A DNA stretch of 64,000 nt from Halapricum hydrolyticum (GTDB lineage Archaea; Halobacteriota; Halobacteria; Halobacteriales; Haloarculaceae), in the NCBI GenBank assembly GCA_025517565.1, contig JAOPKD010000009.1:1-64000 (forward strand), read 5' to 3'. Below are positions 1-9,307 of this stretch, one piece after another (positions within the stretch are counted from its first letter, which is position 1; every line of letters begins with the position of its first letter). The notes below the pieces were generated by a model. That model did not search any database. It worked only from the letters and a program-made list of their open reading frames with translations, and had not been told where the DNA came from. The position numbers and the translations under genes are program-made.

Positions 1-2
1 GG

Positions 3-152
3 CATGCCTTCCATCAAGTCGGTGCCTACGACGGTCCCTCGATTTTCCTGTACGACCAACACGGTTGCGGGATTCGCCACCGAGACCAGCTGGATCGCAT
101 CATCGACGAGAGTGACGACCTCTGGGTCGTTCCGGCGGACGTTCACTTCTGA
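3..152 (+). CDS. C-terminal end of an unrecognised protein (partial)
   Basis: An open frame runs from the window edge to a TGA at 150-152 and gives 49 residues that end in DLWVVPADVHF. It has acidic haloarchaeal composition, and the other frames over the same bases look like shadows. The start lies outside the window. The family is not recognised, so no function is given. It is followed by an AT-richer non-coding stretch (153-300) before the next gene. Confidence 0.6.
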   Translation, partial: HAFHQVGAYDGPSIFLYDQHGCGIRHRDQLDRIIDESDDLWVVPADVHF

Positions 153-318
153 GGAGTGCCCGATATGCTACGGATCCTCTACTGAATCTTATAGAATCGA
201 ACAACGTGTGTGCAGTGTCGAAACACGGTACAAGATGAAGCTTCAGCTCCTGGGAGAAGTTCTACGATTTCAATAGCTACAAGACAATCTACTGGCTATA
301 TTGTCAGAACGTTCAGAG

Positions 319-1788
319 ATGTTTGATGAGATAGAGACAGCGACCGAGGCCGAAGTGTTTGAAGTGCTCGGTCGGTACACGGCTGGGAATGTGGGGGTCG
401 TTGAGGCGGCAATCGAACTCTCGATCGCTCCGGATGTGTTTCGTGATATTTTAGAACAACACGATATTGCAGTTAGAGAGCCTTCGAAGCAAGAAATCGT
501 TGAGAACGTTGCTGAGTGTCTCCATGAGATGGACACCGGTGACGGATATCAGTACAGTCACTCTGATGAGAAGCAGGTTGAGGAAGGCATTAGCGCCATT
601 ATTGAGCGGGTAAACGTTGATACGGACCAGTTCCGGCTTAGTGAACAAAGACTACGAAAGCAGATTAAGGAATCTGTCTGGAAAGCGAAATCCGAGAATG
701 GTGATACAGCAGACCTATTCTGGTCGGACATGGATGACATTCATCGAACTCTTGGAACACAGGACCGTACCACGTATACCATCGTGTTCCCACTCAATGT
801 AGTATTTGACGAGGTTGAGCGACCAGATGAGTACGACAGTTTAGGATACTCAGTACAGGCTATTTCATCAGATGAGTGGGACGACTACTGCGACAGGGCG
901 TATGAGGCAGAGCAGGAGAGGGCTGAAGAATCAGACGTAATCAATGACAGAAATAAACTTGAGGAGTGGTTTAGCGACTCGCCGAATCAGTTAGATCGGC
1001 AGGGGCAAACCTACTGGTTGATGGAAATTGATGCACTGGATCCGAGATATGCAAGCGATAGGTGTGTAGAGGCACTCCAATATCTGCTAGGCCGGATCAA
1101 TTTTGCGCTAACTCGAAATCAGCTTGAGGGTATGCAGATAAACAGCAGTGTCTGGAACACACGGTGGCAGGACTTACGTCTCCCCTTTATTTATTTGGTT
1201 TTTGAGGACAGTGATTATTTGAAGTTCTCGTACAGTACGGATCCGACACCACGCCGTTCAACGATATTGGCCGGACACGATGCCTCCCGTTATACAGAAT
1301 ATTTTGATGAGATTCTCTCGTTGAACGGAAGTCTAAACGAAATGGAAGCCAGGCTCGTCAAATCAATGTCTTCGTTCCAAGATGGAGTGACGAATACTGA
1401 CCGAGAAAACGCATTCCTAGATTACTGGCGAGGTGCTGAACGGCTCACATTGACCACTGAGACGGACACGACATCGACCGTTGTGCAGCGAGCGAGAACG
1501 GTGGCCAGATCATCGAATGTAGTAAGCCAGTCGACGGTCCGCGACAAACGGAACAAACTGGTGCATGAAGGTGACTCAGTAGAGATTACGACTGATGATA
1601 CGAATACGGTGAAGGATATGCTGGAGGTCCTCATTCGCCTTTACGTCGATAAGAGTGGTGAATGGGGACATGAGGAGTTCCTGTTTTTCTTCGAACATGC
1701 AGATAAGAGTGACGCGGCGCTGGAGCACCTAGAGGATGACCGCCAGTCTGATATTGACATGGTTGAGGAAATTCGGCAGATGAGTTGA
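319..1788 (+). CDS. HEPN-motif (Apea-like) protein of unknown function
   Basis: A soluble protein of about 489 residues. The start is taken at the ATG at 319; an in-frame TTG at 301 is an alternative. The C-terminal part (roughly residues 365-450) is helical and contains RNKLVH. This fits the R-x4-6-H signature of HEPN domains and resembles Apea-like HEPN proteins. HEPN domains are often RNases in defence or toxin systems, but many are not, so ribonuclease activity is inference. The N-terminal about 350 residues match nothing I recognise. The gene is noticeably AT-richer than most of the window, which suggests acquisition. No nucleotidyltransferase or antitoxin-like partner is directly adjacent; DUF6166 and HTH genes follow. 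Confidence 0.75.
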   Translation: MFDEIETATEAEVFEVLGRYTAGNVGVVEAAIELSIAPDVFRDILEQHDIAVREPSKQEIVENVAECLHEMDTGDGYQYSHSDEKQVEEGISAIIERVNVDTDQFRLSEQRLRKQIKESVWKAKSENGDTADLFWSDMDDIHRTLGTQDRTTYTIVFPLNVVFDEVERPDEYDSLGYSVQAISSDEWDDYCDRAYEAEQERAEESDVINDRNKLEEWFSDSPNQLDRQGQTYWLMEIDALDPRYASDRCVEALQYLLGRINFALTRNQLEGMQINSSVWNTRWQDLRLPFIYLVFEDSDYLKFSYSTDPTPRRSTILAGHDASRYTEYFDEILSLNGSLNEMEARLVKSMSSFQDGVTNTDRENAFLDYWRGAERLTLTTETDTTSTVVQRARTVARSSNVVSQSTVRDKRNKLVHEGDSVEITTDDTNTVKDMLEVLIRLYVDKSGEWGHEEFLFFFEHADKSDAALEHLEDDRQSDIDMVEEIRQMS

Positions 1789-2006
1789 GAGATTAGAAAT
1801 GAGGGAAGTGATACATTGTCCCCCGCTAGACCAAATTAAATTGATTTTGGGACCGGAGATCGAAAGGTAGACCGATGAACATGCGTGTCCTCGTGATGGA
1901 TTACCCGCACAGAGTATATACGGATCTATGTTGGGAGACCTTCCATCGAACCGAAGGGGAATAGGGCAGGAGAATGATCAAATTAGCTCTGGGGCACAGC
2001 CAGTGA

Positions 2007-2046
2007 TTAACCAACAAAACGGGTTATTCCTCGTAAAGTTGGTTAA
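2007..2046. repeat. Inverted repeat with 9-bp arms in the 1.8-2.1 kb intergenic region
   Basis: The arms TTAACCAAC (2007-2015) and GTTGGTTAA (2038-2046) are perfectly complementary around a 22-base spacer. This is the main structure in the gene-free stretch 1789-2142, which is otherwise AT-rich with no coding signal. It could be a regulator-binding site, a weak RNA hairpin or a remnant of a mobile-element end. Function unknown. Confidence 0.45.
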
Positions 2047-2085
2047 CGTGGTTTCTATGCTGCTGTAAGCTACTGCTTCAAGAGA

Positions 2086-2107
2086 GTTTTTCACCCCCTG
2101 AGGGGTG
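2086..2107 (+). promoter_or_regulatory. T-tract plus hairpin leader, copy 1
   Basis: A run of T is followed by CACCCC-CTGA-GGGGTG, a perfect 6-bp stem at 2092-2107. It lies about 35 bases before the DUF6166 start. The same layout (T run, then a small GC stem, then a start codon) occurs before other small genes of this segment. It may combine termination of upstream transcripts with a leader for the next gene; that role is inference. Confidence 0.5.
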
Positions 2108-2142
2108 CGGGGGTGCTCGAACGAGTACCTTCGAACAGACCC

Positions 2143-2550
2143 ATGAGTAGAACTATCGACTCACAGTCGCTCCAACAAAGAAGCCAGAGAAGTGACCGCA
2201 ACATCGTCTACATCGGCTACCGACAGCGAGGGCGTGCCGTCGTGGAGAAGCTACCTGAACAAGAACGCCTCACTCCAGACCGAAGCCTCAAGCTGGTAAA
2301 CCACAGTCCCTCGGGGTTCGAATGGGGATACAGTGGGAGTGGGCCAGCGCAGCTCGCACTCGCTCTCCTGCTCGACTACACCGAGGACGAAGAATTTGCG
2401 CTAACGCATTACACCCAGTTCAAGAACGAGGTTGTGAGTGAACTGGAGTGCGCCGGTCCCACAGAGCGTTGGCGACTCCCCGGTAGCGAGATTGAGTCCG
2501 CCCTTGGTGTGAACGGCCCAGAGGTTCTCGCAGCGTCTGCAGGACAGTGA
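2143..2550 (+). CDS. DUF6166 family protein
   Basis: A 135-residue protein. The ATG at 2143 is preferred over the GTG at 2113 because similarity to the family begins at VYIGYRQRGRAVVE and the T-tract/hairpin leader lies just upstream. The segment GYSGSGPAQLALALLLDY is typical of DUF6166, a family common on haloarchaeal plasmids and integrated elements. The biochemical role is unknown. Its neighbours DUF7389, the HTH gene and DUF6610 suggest a plasmid- or provirus-like cassette. Confidence 0.8.
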   Translation: MSRTIDSQSLQQRSQRSDRNIVYIGYRQRGRAVVEKLPEQERLTPDRSLKLVNHSPSGFEWGYSGSGPAQLALALLLDYTEDEEFALTHYTQFKNEVVSELECAGPTERWRLPGSEIESALGVNGPEVLAASAGQ

Positions 2551-2607
2551 TATTGCCTGTTACAGGCTGCACGGATAACCCAAGGACGGCGTCTGATAGA
2601 ATCGTGT

Positions 2608-2625
2608 TTTTTGCCCTCGGGAGGG
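2608..2625 (+). promoter_or_regulatory. T-tract plus hairpin leader, copy 2
   Basis: A T run is followed by CCCTC-GG-GAGGG at 2614-2625 and then GTGCGAGGACC. The layout matches copy 1 and precedes the DUF7389 ATG by about 36 bases. Confidence 0.5.
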
Positions 2626-2661
2626 GTGCGAGGACCTTCCAATAGTCCTCGTGGGAATAAA

Positions 2662-2940
2662 ATGTCTGACTCGAAGCAACCAGCCACCGGCTCGGCAGAA
2701 TCGGCAATGAACGGAGATCAAACGGAGCGAACAGAGCACGTCGAGCGCACTGATGTTGGTGTCTCGCTGACCGTGAAGCTCAAACGCGGAACCGGGACAC
2801 GAGATGAAGACCAGATCAAAGCCAAGGTGAAGGCGAAAACGCTGGAAGACGCCCGCAAGGATATGGAGACGCTTCGCGAATACATCCACGACCTCGCCGA
2901 AGACGCTCGCCAGATCCAGCCAGCAGACCCACACGAATAG
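2662..2940 (+). CDS. DUF7389 family small protein
   Basis: A 92-residue acidic protein. The ATG at 2662 is chosen over an upstream GTG at 2611, which would run through the hairpin leader. The core, with VSLTVKLKRGTGTRDED and REYIHDLAEDAR, matches the haloarchaeal DUF7389 family as I recall it. No enzymatic motif, membrane segment or cysteine is visible. It is likely part of the same small-gene cassette as its neighbours. Function unknown. Confidence 0.78.
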   Translation: MSDSKQPATGSAESAMNGDQTERTEHVERTDVGVSLTVKLKRGTGTRDEDQIKAKVKAKTLEDARKDMETLREYIHDLAEDARQIQPADPHE

Positions 2941-2980
2941 TACTTCTTTTGTCTGTTGCACAGAATTGTGTAACCATAGG

Positions 2981-3640
2981 ATGTACGAAGTGTGCGGTGA
3001 GAAGGAACTCAAGGTCATTCTCGCGCTTGACCCAGGGGATTCCATCTCCGGCGTCGCGCGGAAGATCGACGAGAACCGGGAGACGATTCGGCGCGTCGTG
3101 AATCGCCTCGAAGAGGCGGGATACGTCGTGTACGATGATGGCCTCCAGCTCGTCGACCAGACGATCCGAGACGCCGGTCTCGAGTTCCTGACGGCGGCAG
3201 CAGGCATCTCGCCGCCGTCGATCTCGGAGGCGTACGTCCTCCCGCAGTTCGCGGGAATGGAGTATGCATTCACTGGCATCGATGCGGTCTACGTCTGGAC
3301 CCGTGGTGGCTATCAGGTCGCTCGCGACCCAGAGGACTATCCGCTGTTCATCGCCGTCCACGAATCCGAACTCGACGCCTGGGTGGCGTTCTTCGATCGG
3401 TTCGGAATCTCGACTGCAGAGGAGCGCCAGCCCGCTGACGACCTCGATGGTTCGATACAGGTGGTACTCGAGTCGGAGGCACAGATCGAGGCCGAGATGG
3501 TCGACGGACGGCCCGTTATCTCCCTCCAAGAAACCGTAGCGTTCGCAAACGAGCACTACGCACACTTCCAGTCAGCCCTCGACATGCTCGACCGTATGTA
3601 CGACGAGGTCGACACTGACGCGAATTACCGCCCAAACTAA
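2981..3640 (+). CDS. Helix-turn-helix protein, possibly antitoxin-like
   Basis: 219 residues from the ATG at 2981; a TTG at 2966 is also in frame. Residues about 5-50 form a winged-helix DNA-binding domain (SISGVARKIDENRETIRRVV is the helix-turn-helix). The rest is an acidic alpha/beta region. The architecture resembles the HTH partner of haloarchaeal nucleotidyltransferase pairs (AbiEi-like), but no nucleotidyltransferase gene follows here. An orphan regulator is equally possible. Confidence 0.75.
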   Translation: MYEVCGEKELKVILALDPGDSISGVARKIDENRETIRRVVNRLEEAGYVVYDDGLQLVDQTIRDAGLEFLTAAAGISPPSISEAYVLPQFAGMEYAFTGIDAVYVWTRGGYQVARDPEDYPLFIAVHESELDAWVAFFDRFGISTAEERQPADDLDGSIQVVLESEAQIEAEMVDGRPVISLQETVAFANEHYAHFQSALDMLDRMYDEVDTDANYRPN

Positions 3641-3722
3641 CCTGGGTTGCCTGCAGTCGAAGACGATATTCGGTGGGGCCTGAATACGTATAGCCGGTCA
3701 CGAAAGCAGGTCAACTTAGAGC

Positions 3723-3756
3723 CGTTTTTTTTTTCGCCTCAAAAGCGCGGAGGCGA
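3723..3756 (+). promoter_or_regulatory. T-tract plus hairpin leader, copy 3
   Basis: Ten T residues are followed by TCGCCTC (3734-3740) and GAGGCGA (3750-3756), a perfect 7-bp stem with a 9-base loop. The GTG start of the next gene lies only six bases after the stem. The T run could also terminate transcription of the HTH gene ending at 3640. Confidence 0.5.
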
Positions 3757-3762
3757 ACATCA

Positions 3763-3984
3763 GTGAGTGAGTCAGCAGATCAATCTGTAGAATCGAAGGG
3801 TCTTACGCCAAAACAGCGTCTCGAGCCACCAAACACTCGACTCATCAACGCCGGTATCGTGACGATCAACGACATGGAGACGCTGCGAGCCTGCGTTGCC
3901 TACGAGAATGCGAATCAGGGACGTGTTCAAATTCTCCGGCGTCTCGAACATCAGGCACAAGAAATCCGCTCACAAGAGGAGTGA
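3763..3984 (+). CDS. Small conserved-looking haloarchaeal protein
   Basis: A 73-residue soluble protein with a GTG start at 3763. The sequence has a helical middle (INDMETLRACVAYENANQGR) and an Arg/Gln-rich end. I recognise no family. Its place behind the same leader structure as DUF6166 and DUF7389 suggests it is a real member of the same cassette. Confidence 0.6.
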   Translation: MSESADQSVESKGLTPKQRLEPPNTRLINAGIVTINDMETLRACVAYENANQGRVQILRRLEHQAQEIRSQEE

Positions 3985-4062
3985 CACAACGTTAGAGGCG
4001 AGAATATTATAGCTCAGACTATTATAGTCTGATTCCTAACTCTGGACGCATAGGAAGTCGCC

Positions 4063-4197
4063 TTATTCTGCCGCTCTGGGTTCAGACGCTCGGTCGAAGA
4101 AGCTGCGGACGAGCGTGATAATCTCCGTCTTTTCTATCTCTCCGAGATCGTTGCCGTCCTCGAGAGTAGAGCCGATGAGTAACGCCGGATAGTAACA
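4063..4197 (-). pseudogene. C-terminal remnant of an unrecognised haloarchaeal gene
   Basis: On the minus strand an open frame ends with a TAA at 4065-4063. It reads ALLIGSTLEDGNDLGEIEKT and then ends RSFFDRASEPRAAE, which has proper acidic haloarchaeal composition. Upstream it runs into sequence coding on the other strand (the DUF6610 remnant), so only the last about 40 codons remain. The parent family is not recognised. Confidence 0.4.
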
Positions 4198-4330
4198 GCT
4201 GGAAAGGGTTTTACGATCCCCTCGTCGTCGGGTACTCCCGGGGATACGCCGATCGGCTCGCTCACGAGTTCTCAGAGCCGAGCGACTGGCGTGGTCGTCG
4301 CGTCCACATACTTGGAGGGAGTCCGACTCC
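4179..4330 (+). pseudogene. DUF6610-like gene, middle fragment before the TnpB element
   Basis: The frame opens after a TGA at 4176-4178 and reads DPLVVGYSRGYADRLAHEF and then RRVHILGGSPT. This matches the central region of haloarchaeal DUF6610 proteins as I recall them. The frame loses similarity at about 4330, where the TnpB element begins; the remainder resumes at about 5665. The N-terminal part of the gene is also missing, so it is broken at both ends. Confidence 0.6.
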
Positions 4331-4348
4331 CAACACCAACCCGAGCCA

Positions 4349-4358
4349 TTTTAAATAC
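4349..4358 (+). promoter_or_regulatory. TATA-like box for tnpB
   Basis: TTTTAAATAC is centred about 28 bases before the tnpB ATG at 4382, which would give a nearly leaderless transcript as is usual in haloarchaea. Confidence 0.4.
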
Positions 4359-4381
4359 AAGCATCTATATATGAAATACAG

Positions 4382-5664
<1,283 letters not shown>

Positions 5665-6138
5665 CTTACTAAGCAGCTCACCCGTCCCACGTTGACGGAG
5701 GATCCACCCGCAGATATCGTCGGCCTCGACTGGAATGGTCTTCACCGTGGCGCACAGTTCGGCGAGTTCTGGACAGCTAGCGGGTGGGACGACAGTGGTC
5801 GCGACGCCGAGCACATGACGATCCGAAAAACGGTCCGATATAGTCTCGCGAAGGTTCGAGAATTCTGGCAGGCACGAGGCGTATGGCCCGAATCGACAAC
5901 TCAGAAAGACAGCGTCGAGTTCGAGTATCGCGGCCCGTCACCGAGTGATATCGAGAGTGCAGCGTGTACTGAGTGCGATGTGAACGTTTGGACGACTGAA
6001 CGAGGTCCCTTCGTAGCAGAGTATGATACGGGAGAGATCTGTGGGTACTGTAGCTACGACTGCTACTTCACGCATCGGCATCAGAATCAGCTCGAAGAGC
6101 TAGCCGGCGAAGAAAGCGTCTACTTCCCGCCAGCCTGA
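5665..6138 (+). pseudogene. DUF6610-like gene, C-terminal fragment after the TnpB element
   Basis: An open frame from 5665 reads LTKQLTRPTLTEDPPADIVG and continues to a TGA at 6136, about 157 codons. A TTG at 5692 could act as a start. It continues the frame interrupted at 4330. The C-terminal half contains two Cys pairs, CTEC and CGYCSYDC, that could bind zinc. It may be expressed as a fragment, but the gene is disrupted. Confidence 0.7.
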
Positions 6139-6149
6139 GCAGCGAGTCG

Positions 6150-6166
6150 TTTTTCCCTTGGAAGGG
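6150..6166 (+). promoter_or_regulatory. T-tract plus hairpin leader, copy 4
   Basis: A T run is followed by CCCTT-GG-AAGGG (6155-6166) and TTGAGGG. It has the same layout as copies 1-3, but no intact gene follows; only a short broken ORF starts about 40 bases on. Confidence 0.45.
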
Positions 6167-6206
6167 TTGAGGGCTCGAAAAAGAGCGTATGAGAGAGTGA
6201 TTCTAC

Positions 6207-6293
6207 ATGAGTTAACAACAGAACCAGAGTGACATCTCAATCGACCAGATTCCAATCAACCTACCGAACACTCAATCACTCAGTGTAGACTAA
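6207..6293 (+). pseudogene. Possible remnant of a small leader-associated gene
   Basis: An ATG at 6207 behind the leader is followed by a TAA at codon 3. The same frame then stays open for 25 codons to a TAA at 6291. This may be a nonsense-mutated or truncated small gene. The rest of the gene-free stretch 6139-6442 shows nothing else. Confidence 0.25.
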
Positions 6294-6442
6294 GCAGAAG
6301 CCCCCGTTGAAATTCATTCGATTACCCGGGTTGGCCGAATACTTGTGGGCATCGAGCATATTAGAGACGGCTGCAAGAAGTGACTCAGTTCGAAAAGCGC
6401 GAAGATGTGGTATGTGAGCAGTTTAAAGAGGTGAGAGGTGAA

Positions 6443-7030
6443 TTATGAGGAGTCGACGAGAGAGCCGAATAGTTCCTCAGCATCCCCTGGTACATCGAAG
6501 TCGTGGAAGTGTTCTCCTTTCTCTTTGGTGAGGATATTGAGCGCGGCAGCAGCGCCATCTCCAGCTGAAATGACGGCCTGCCACTCCTCCGCTCGAACCA
6601 TCGCACCCGTCGCATAGGCATCCTCAATGGATGTCTCCATCGTCACGTCCACATCGACGATTCCTTCGTCGGTGAGTGCACAGCCAAGACCTTCCGCGAG
6701 ATCTCGATTAGCACCCGTCGCGAGCACGACATATGACGACTCGTACTCGCCATCGTCGGTCGTGACGGTGAAGCCGCCGTCAGTTGATTCGACAGCAGTG
6801 ACTTCGGTTTCTTGGTGTCGATCGACCCCGAAATCGTCGACCTGGTCGCGGAGCGCCTCGATATAATTCGAGCCGTCTATTGACCCAATCCCGGGGTAAT
6901 TGAACAAATGAGCCTTGTGCATCCACGTCCCGTCAGTGTCGAAGACGGTCGTTTCGAGGCCATTCTTTGCAGTGAACAGTGCGGCACTGAGACCGGCCGG
7001 CCCGCCGCCGACAATTAGTACGTCTCCCAT
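6443..7030 (-). CDS. Short thioredoxin-reductase-like FAD protein
   Basis: 195 residues starting MGDVLIVGGGPAGLSAALF, a Rossmann FAD-binding motif at residues 4-13. The later part has the ATGANRD strand and the C-terminal region of the FAD domain. Typical thioredoxin reductases are about 310-340 residues with an inserted NAD(P)H domain and a CxxC pair; both are missing here. It could be a reduced flavoprotein using another electron donor. The ATG at 7030 is chosen because upstream residues do not resemble the family. It is divergent from the CoA-binding gene. Confidence 0.82.
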   Translation of the reverse strand: MGDVLIVGGGPAGLSAALFTAKNGLETTVFDTDGTWMHKAHLFNYPGIGSIDGSNYIEALRDQVDDFGVDRHQETEVTAVESTDGGFTVTTDDGEYESSYVVLATGANRDLAEGLGCALTDEGIVDVDVTMETSIEDAYATGAMVRAEEWQAVISAGDGAAAALNILTKEKGEHFHDFDVPGDAEELFGSLVDSS

Positions 7031-7162
7031 ACAGAGATATACAGTTACAGAGGGATAAGCGTGGAGGACAGCCGAATAAATAGTTGATGCGGTGTTCGAA
7101 CTCAAGCGGAGTCCGTCTCGATGCGACAATGACCTTTTCCTAGGCGAGCCCGTAGGAACAGT

Positions 7163-7579
7163 ATGCCTGTCGAGACAGACACTGAAGTCCGAAGAATCCT
7201 CGATTACAAAACAGTCGCTGTCGTCGGTTGCTCGTCAACGCCCGGCAAGGACGCCCACGAGATCCCGAAATATCTCCAAGCGCAGGGCTACGAAATCGTT
7301 CCGGTCAATCCCACTGCAGATGAGGTTCTTGGACGGCCGGCTTACGATTCGCTCTCCGATGTTGAGGAGAAGGTCGACATCGTGGACGTCTTTCGACCGA
7401 GTCCAGAGGTTGCTGGAATCGTCGACGAAGCCCTCGCCCGTGACGACATCGAGGTTATCTGGCTCCAGCTCGGTATTCACGACGACGAAGCTGTTACTCG
7501 GGCAGAAGCAGCCGGGCGACGCGTCGTCCAGGACCGGTGTATGAAACCAGAACATCAGCGACTGGTCGCCTCGGCGTAA
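7163..7579 (+). CDS. CoA-binding domain protein (YccU-like)
   Basis: 138 residues, a single Rossmann-like CoA-binding domain. TVAVVGCSSTPGKDAHEIPK is near the N-terminus, YEIVPVNPTADEVLG follows, and the late motif DRCMKPEH is typical of the family. Members are small soluble proteins of uncertain role that bind CoA or nucleotides. The ATG at 7163 lies 132 bases from the divergent FAD gene. Complete and undamaged. Confidence 0.9.
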   Translation: MPVETDTEVRRILDYKTVAVVGCSSTPGKDAHEIPKYLQAQGYEIVPVNPTADEVLGRPAYDSLSDVEEKVDIVDVFRPSPEVAGIVDEALARDDIEVIWLQLGIHDDEAVTRAEAAGRRVVQDRCMKPEHQRLVASA

Positions 7580-7682
7580 TAATAAAGAGATTCAGGAGTG
7601 CCAGACGATAACGGTGTACCAATACCACAGGATGCCTGCCTCGACCCACCGGTTTATCCGACATCGACGAGTATAGAATGGC

Positions 7683-7841
7683 ATGCCTGCGACGCTTGAA
7701 ATCGCGTGCGAAAACGGCGATTGTGAACTAGATATGGCCGAACTCCACTACACGTACGATATGTCCGACGACGTCACAGTCGATGATTTCCAGTGTCCCT
7801 ACTGCGGGCAGTCAGACACGCTGCGAGAAATAGAACTCTGA
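7683..7841 (+). CDS. Small zinc-ribbon-like protein (DUF7559-like)
   Basis: A 52-residue ORF, MPATLEIACENGDCELDMAE through to REIEL. Cysteines C9 and C14 and the pair CPYC (C38, C41) could form a zinc site. It resembles a conserved small haloarchaeal family. It ends 45 bases before the convergent redoxin operon. Confidence 0.75.
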   Translation: MPATLEIACENGDCELDMAELHYTYDMSDDVTVDDFQCPYCGQSDTLREIEL

Positions 7842-7886
7842 GCCCGGGTATTCGTTCTCCCATTCGCAGATCGAAGCGCAATCAGC

Positions 7887-8402
7887 TCAGAGCTCTGCAA
7901 GTTCGTCCTCGATCTCGTCGTAGTCGGGGAATTCTGGCCATTCTTGAGCCACCCAGGCGTACTGAATCGCCCGTTCCTCGTCGATAAGGAACACTGCGAG
8001 CCGTGGCTCACTGATTCCCGCCATCCCATCGAGATCGTTGACGATTCCGTACTCCTCGGCGACGCCGTTCTGTGGATCGCTGAACAGTCGGTACGACATC
8101 TCGCGCTCGTCGATGAACGTCTTGTGCTCGTAGGGCGACGAGATCGAGAGCCCGACAATCGTGACGTCGTAATCGTCGTCCCACGCACGGTCTCGCAGCT
8201 CGTTCCAGATGTACGTCGCCGGAAAATCCCCGTCCATTGTGTAGAACACGAGGAGAACCGGTCCACCGGCAGTAAGTTCCGACAGGGCAACGTCCTCCCA
8301 GTACTCATCATTCACCAGGGGACGGACGAAATCCGGGGCTTGGGATCCTTCGTCAGGATGGTTCGACTCGTCGAGATCTACAACGTCGAAATCGAGATCC
8401 AT
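7887..8402 (-). CDS. Cysteine-less redoxin (peroxiredoxin-fold) protein
   Basis: 171 residues with an AhpC/TSA-type fold: APDFVRPLVNDEYWEDVALS at the start, then GGPVLLVFYTMDGDFPATYI where a peroxiredoxin would carry its peroxidatic cysteine, then SRRLF-like and AVFLIDEERAIQYAW segments. The protein contains no cysteine at all, so it cannot be a classical thiol peroxidase. It is the last gene of a minus-strand run, three bases after the glutaredoxin-like gene, which suggests translation from one mRNA. It may be a partner or scaffold of the preceding redox proteins. Confidence 0.85.
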   Translation of the reverse strand: MDLDFDVVDLDESNHPDEGSQAPDFVRPLVNDEYWEDVALSELTAGGPVLLVFYTMDGDFPATYIWNELRDRAWDDDYDVTIVGLSISSPYEHKTFIDEREMSYRLFSDPQNGVAEEYGIVNDLDGMAGISEPRLAVFLIDEERAIQYAWVAQEWPEFPDYDEIEDELAEL

Positions 8403-8405
8403 TGG

Positions 8406-8681
8406 TTACGCCTCCGCCCCGTAGGTGTTGTCGAGGTAGTCGACGATGTTCGCGCTCTCGGACATCGTCACTCCAGTATTCTCATCGACGATCGCCGGGA
8501 CGGTGCGCTTGCCGCTGATGCGCTTGACGACGTCACGTTCGGTGTGCATCGCCTCGACGAACCGCGAGCGGTAATCGAGGTCGTACTCGTGGAGTTTCCG
8601 AACGACGCGTTCGCAGAACGGGCAGGCTTGCAGCCGATACAACGTTATCGATGGGTCGGTGGTGGGTGTAGATTCGCTCAT
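8406..8681 (-). CDS. Glutaredoxin-like protein (GST N-terminal type)
   Basis: 91 residues of thioredoxin fold with the redox motif C20-P-F-C23. The cis-proline segment TVPAIVDENTGVTMSESANI follows. This fits glutaredoxin/GST N-terminal single-domain proteins, which in haloarchaea would work with gamma-glutamylcysteine rather than glutathione. It lies between the CRKC redoxin and the cysteine-less redoxin in one minus-strand cluster. Confidence 0.88.
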   Translation of the reverse strand: MSESTPTTDPSITLYRLQACPFCERVVRKLHEYDLDYRSRFVEAMHTERDVVKRISGKRTVPAIVDENTGVTMSESANIVDYLDNTYGAEA

Positions 8682-8736
8682 TGTGACTCAGGTTGAATTG
8701 GGGTGACGTGTGGGTAAACACTGTGCTGGCAGCAGT

Positions 8737-9231
8737 CTACGAAAGCTGCCGAGCCTCCGCCAGTAGCTCGTCTATCGACGGCCGATCCGCTGGTGACGTA
8801 CCTTTATGGACGTATGTCACGGTTGGGTCGTCTTCGCGGACATCGACGACGAGTGCCTCGGGCATTCGTCCGATCATGTCGTGGAGGTTCCCGAGGACAC
8901 CGAATCGAGACGGTTGGTCGAGGTCGTCACCCAGTTGCTTCGCCGGATCCGCAAGGAGTGGGAACGGCAGGTCGTACGACTCCTGCCAACCGCGGGCTTG
9001 ATCGACAGGTTCGGGGAGAACTGAAACGACGAGGGCGTTTTCGCCTTCGAACTCGTCGTAGCGCGCAGCGACATCCTGCACCTGTTGTCGGCATTTCCGG
9101 CAGTGATAGTCACGCTGGAGTAACAGAACGACCGCGTCGATATCGGGATTCGAAAGCGTGTCTTTGAGCCGAAACGGCGACATCCCCGCCCCGGCATTTT
9201 CTAACTCGAAGGTCGTGACACTCACAGACAT
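8737..9231 (-). CDS. Peroxiredoxin-like protein with a CxxC site
   Basis: 164 residues. The ATG at 9231 is chosen (MSVSVTTFELENAGAG) since the longer ORF adds non-haloarchaeal-looking residues. An AhpC/TSA-like fold has C44-R-K-C47 in the active-site loop, then PFPLLADPAKQLGDDLDQP and a late VTYVH strand. It is likely a thiol-disulfide or peroxide-handling enzyme. It follows the DsbA-like gene by 76 bases and precedes the glutaredoxin by 55 bases. Confidence 0.85.
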   Translation of the reverse strand: MSVSVTTFELENAGAGMSPFRLKDTLSNPDIDAVVLLLQRDYHCRKCRQQVQDVAARYDEFEGENALVVSVLPEPVDQARGWQESYDLPFPLLADPAKQLGDDLDQPSRFGVLGNLHDMIGRMPEALVVDVREDDPTVTYVHKGTSPADRPSIDELLAEARQLS

Positions 9232-9307
9232 TAGTTCTGGTATGGGGAGTTCGGCAGTAAACGACAGGGAGGCGTGCAAAAACGGAACACACCCGCGAGT
9301 GGCAAAA

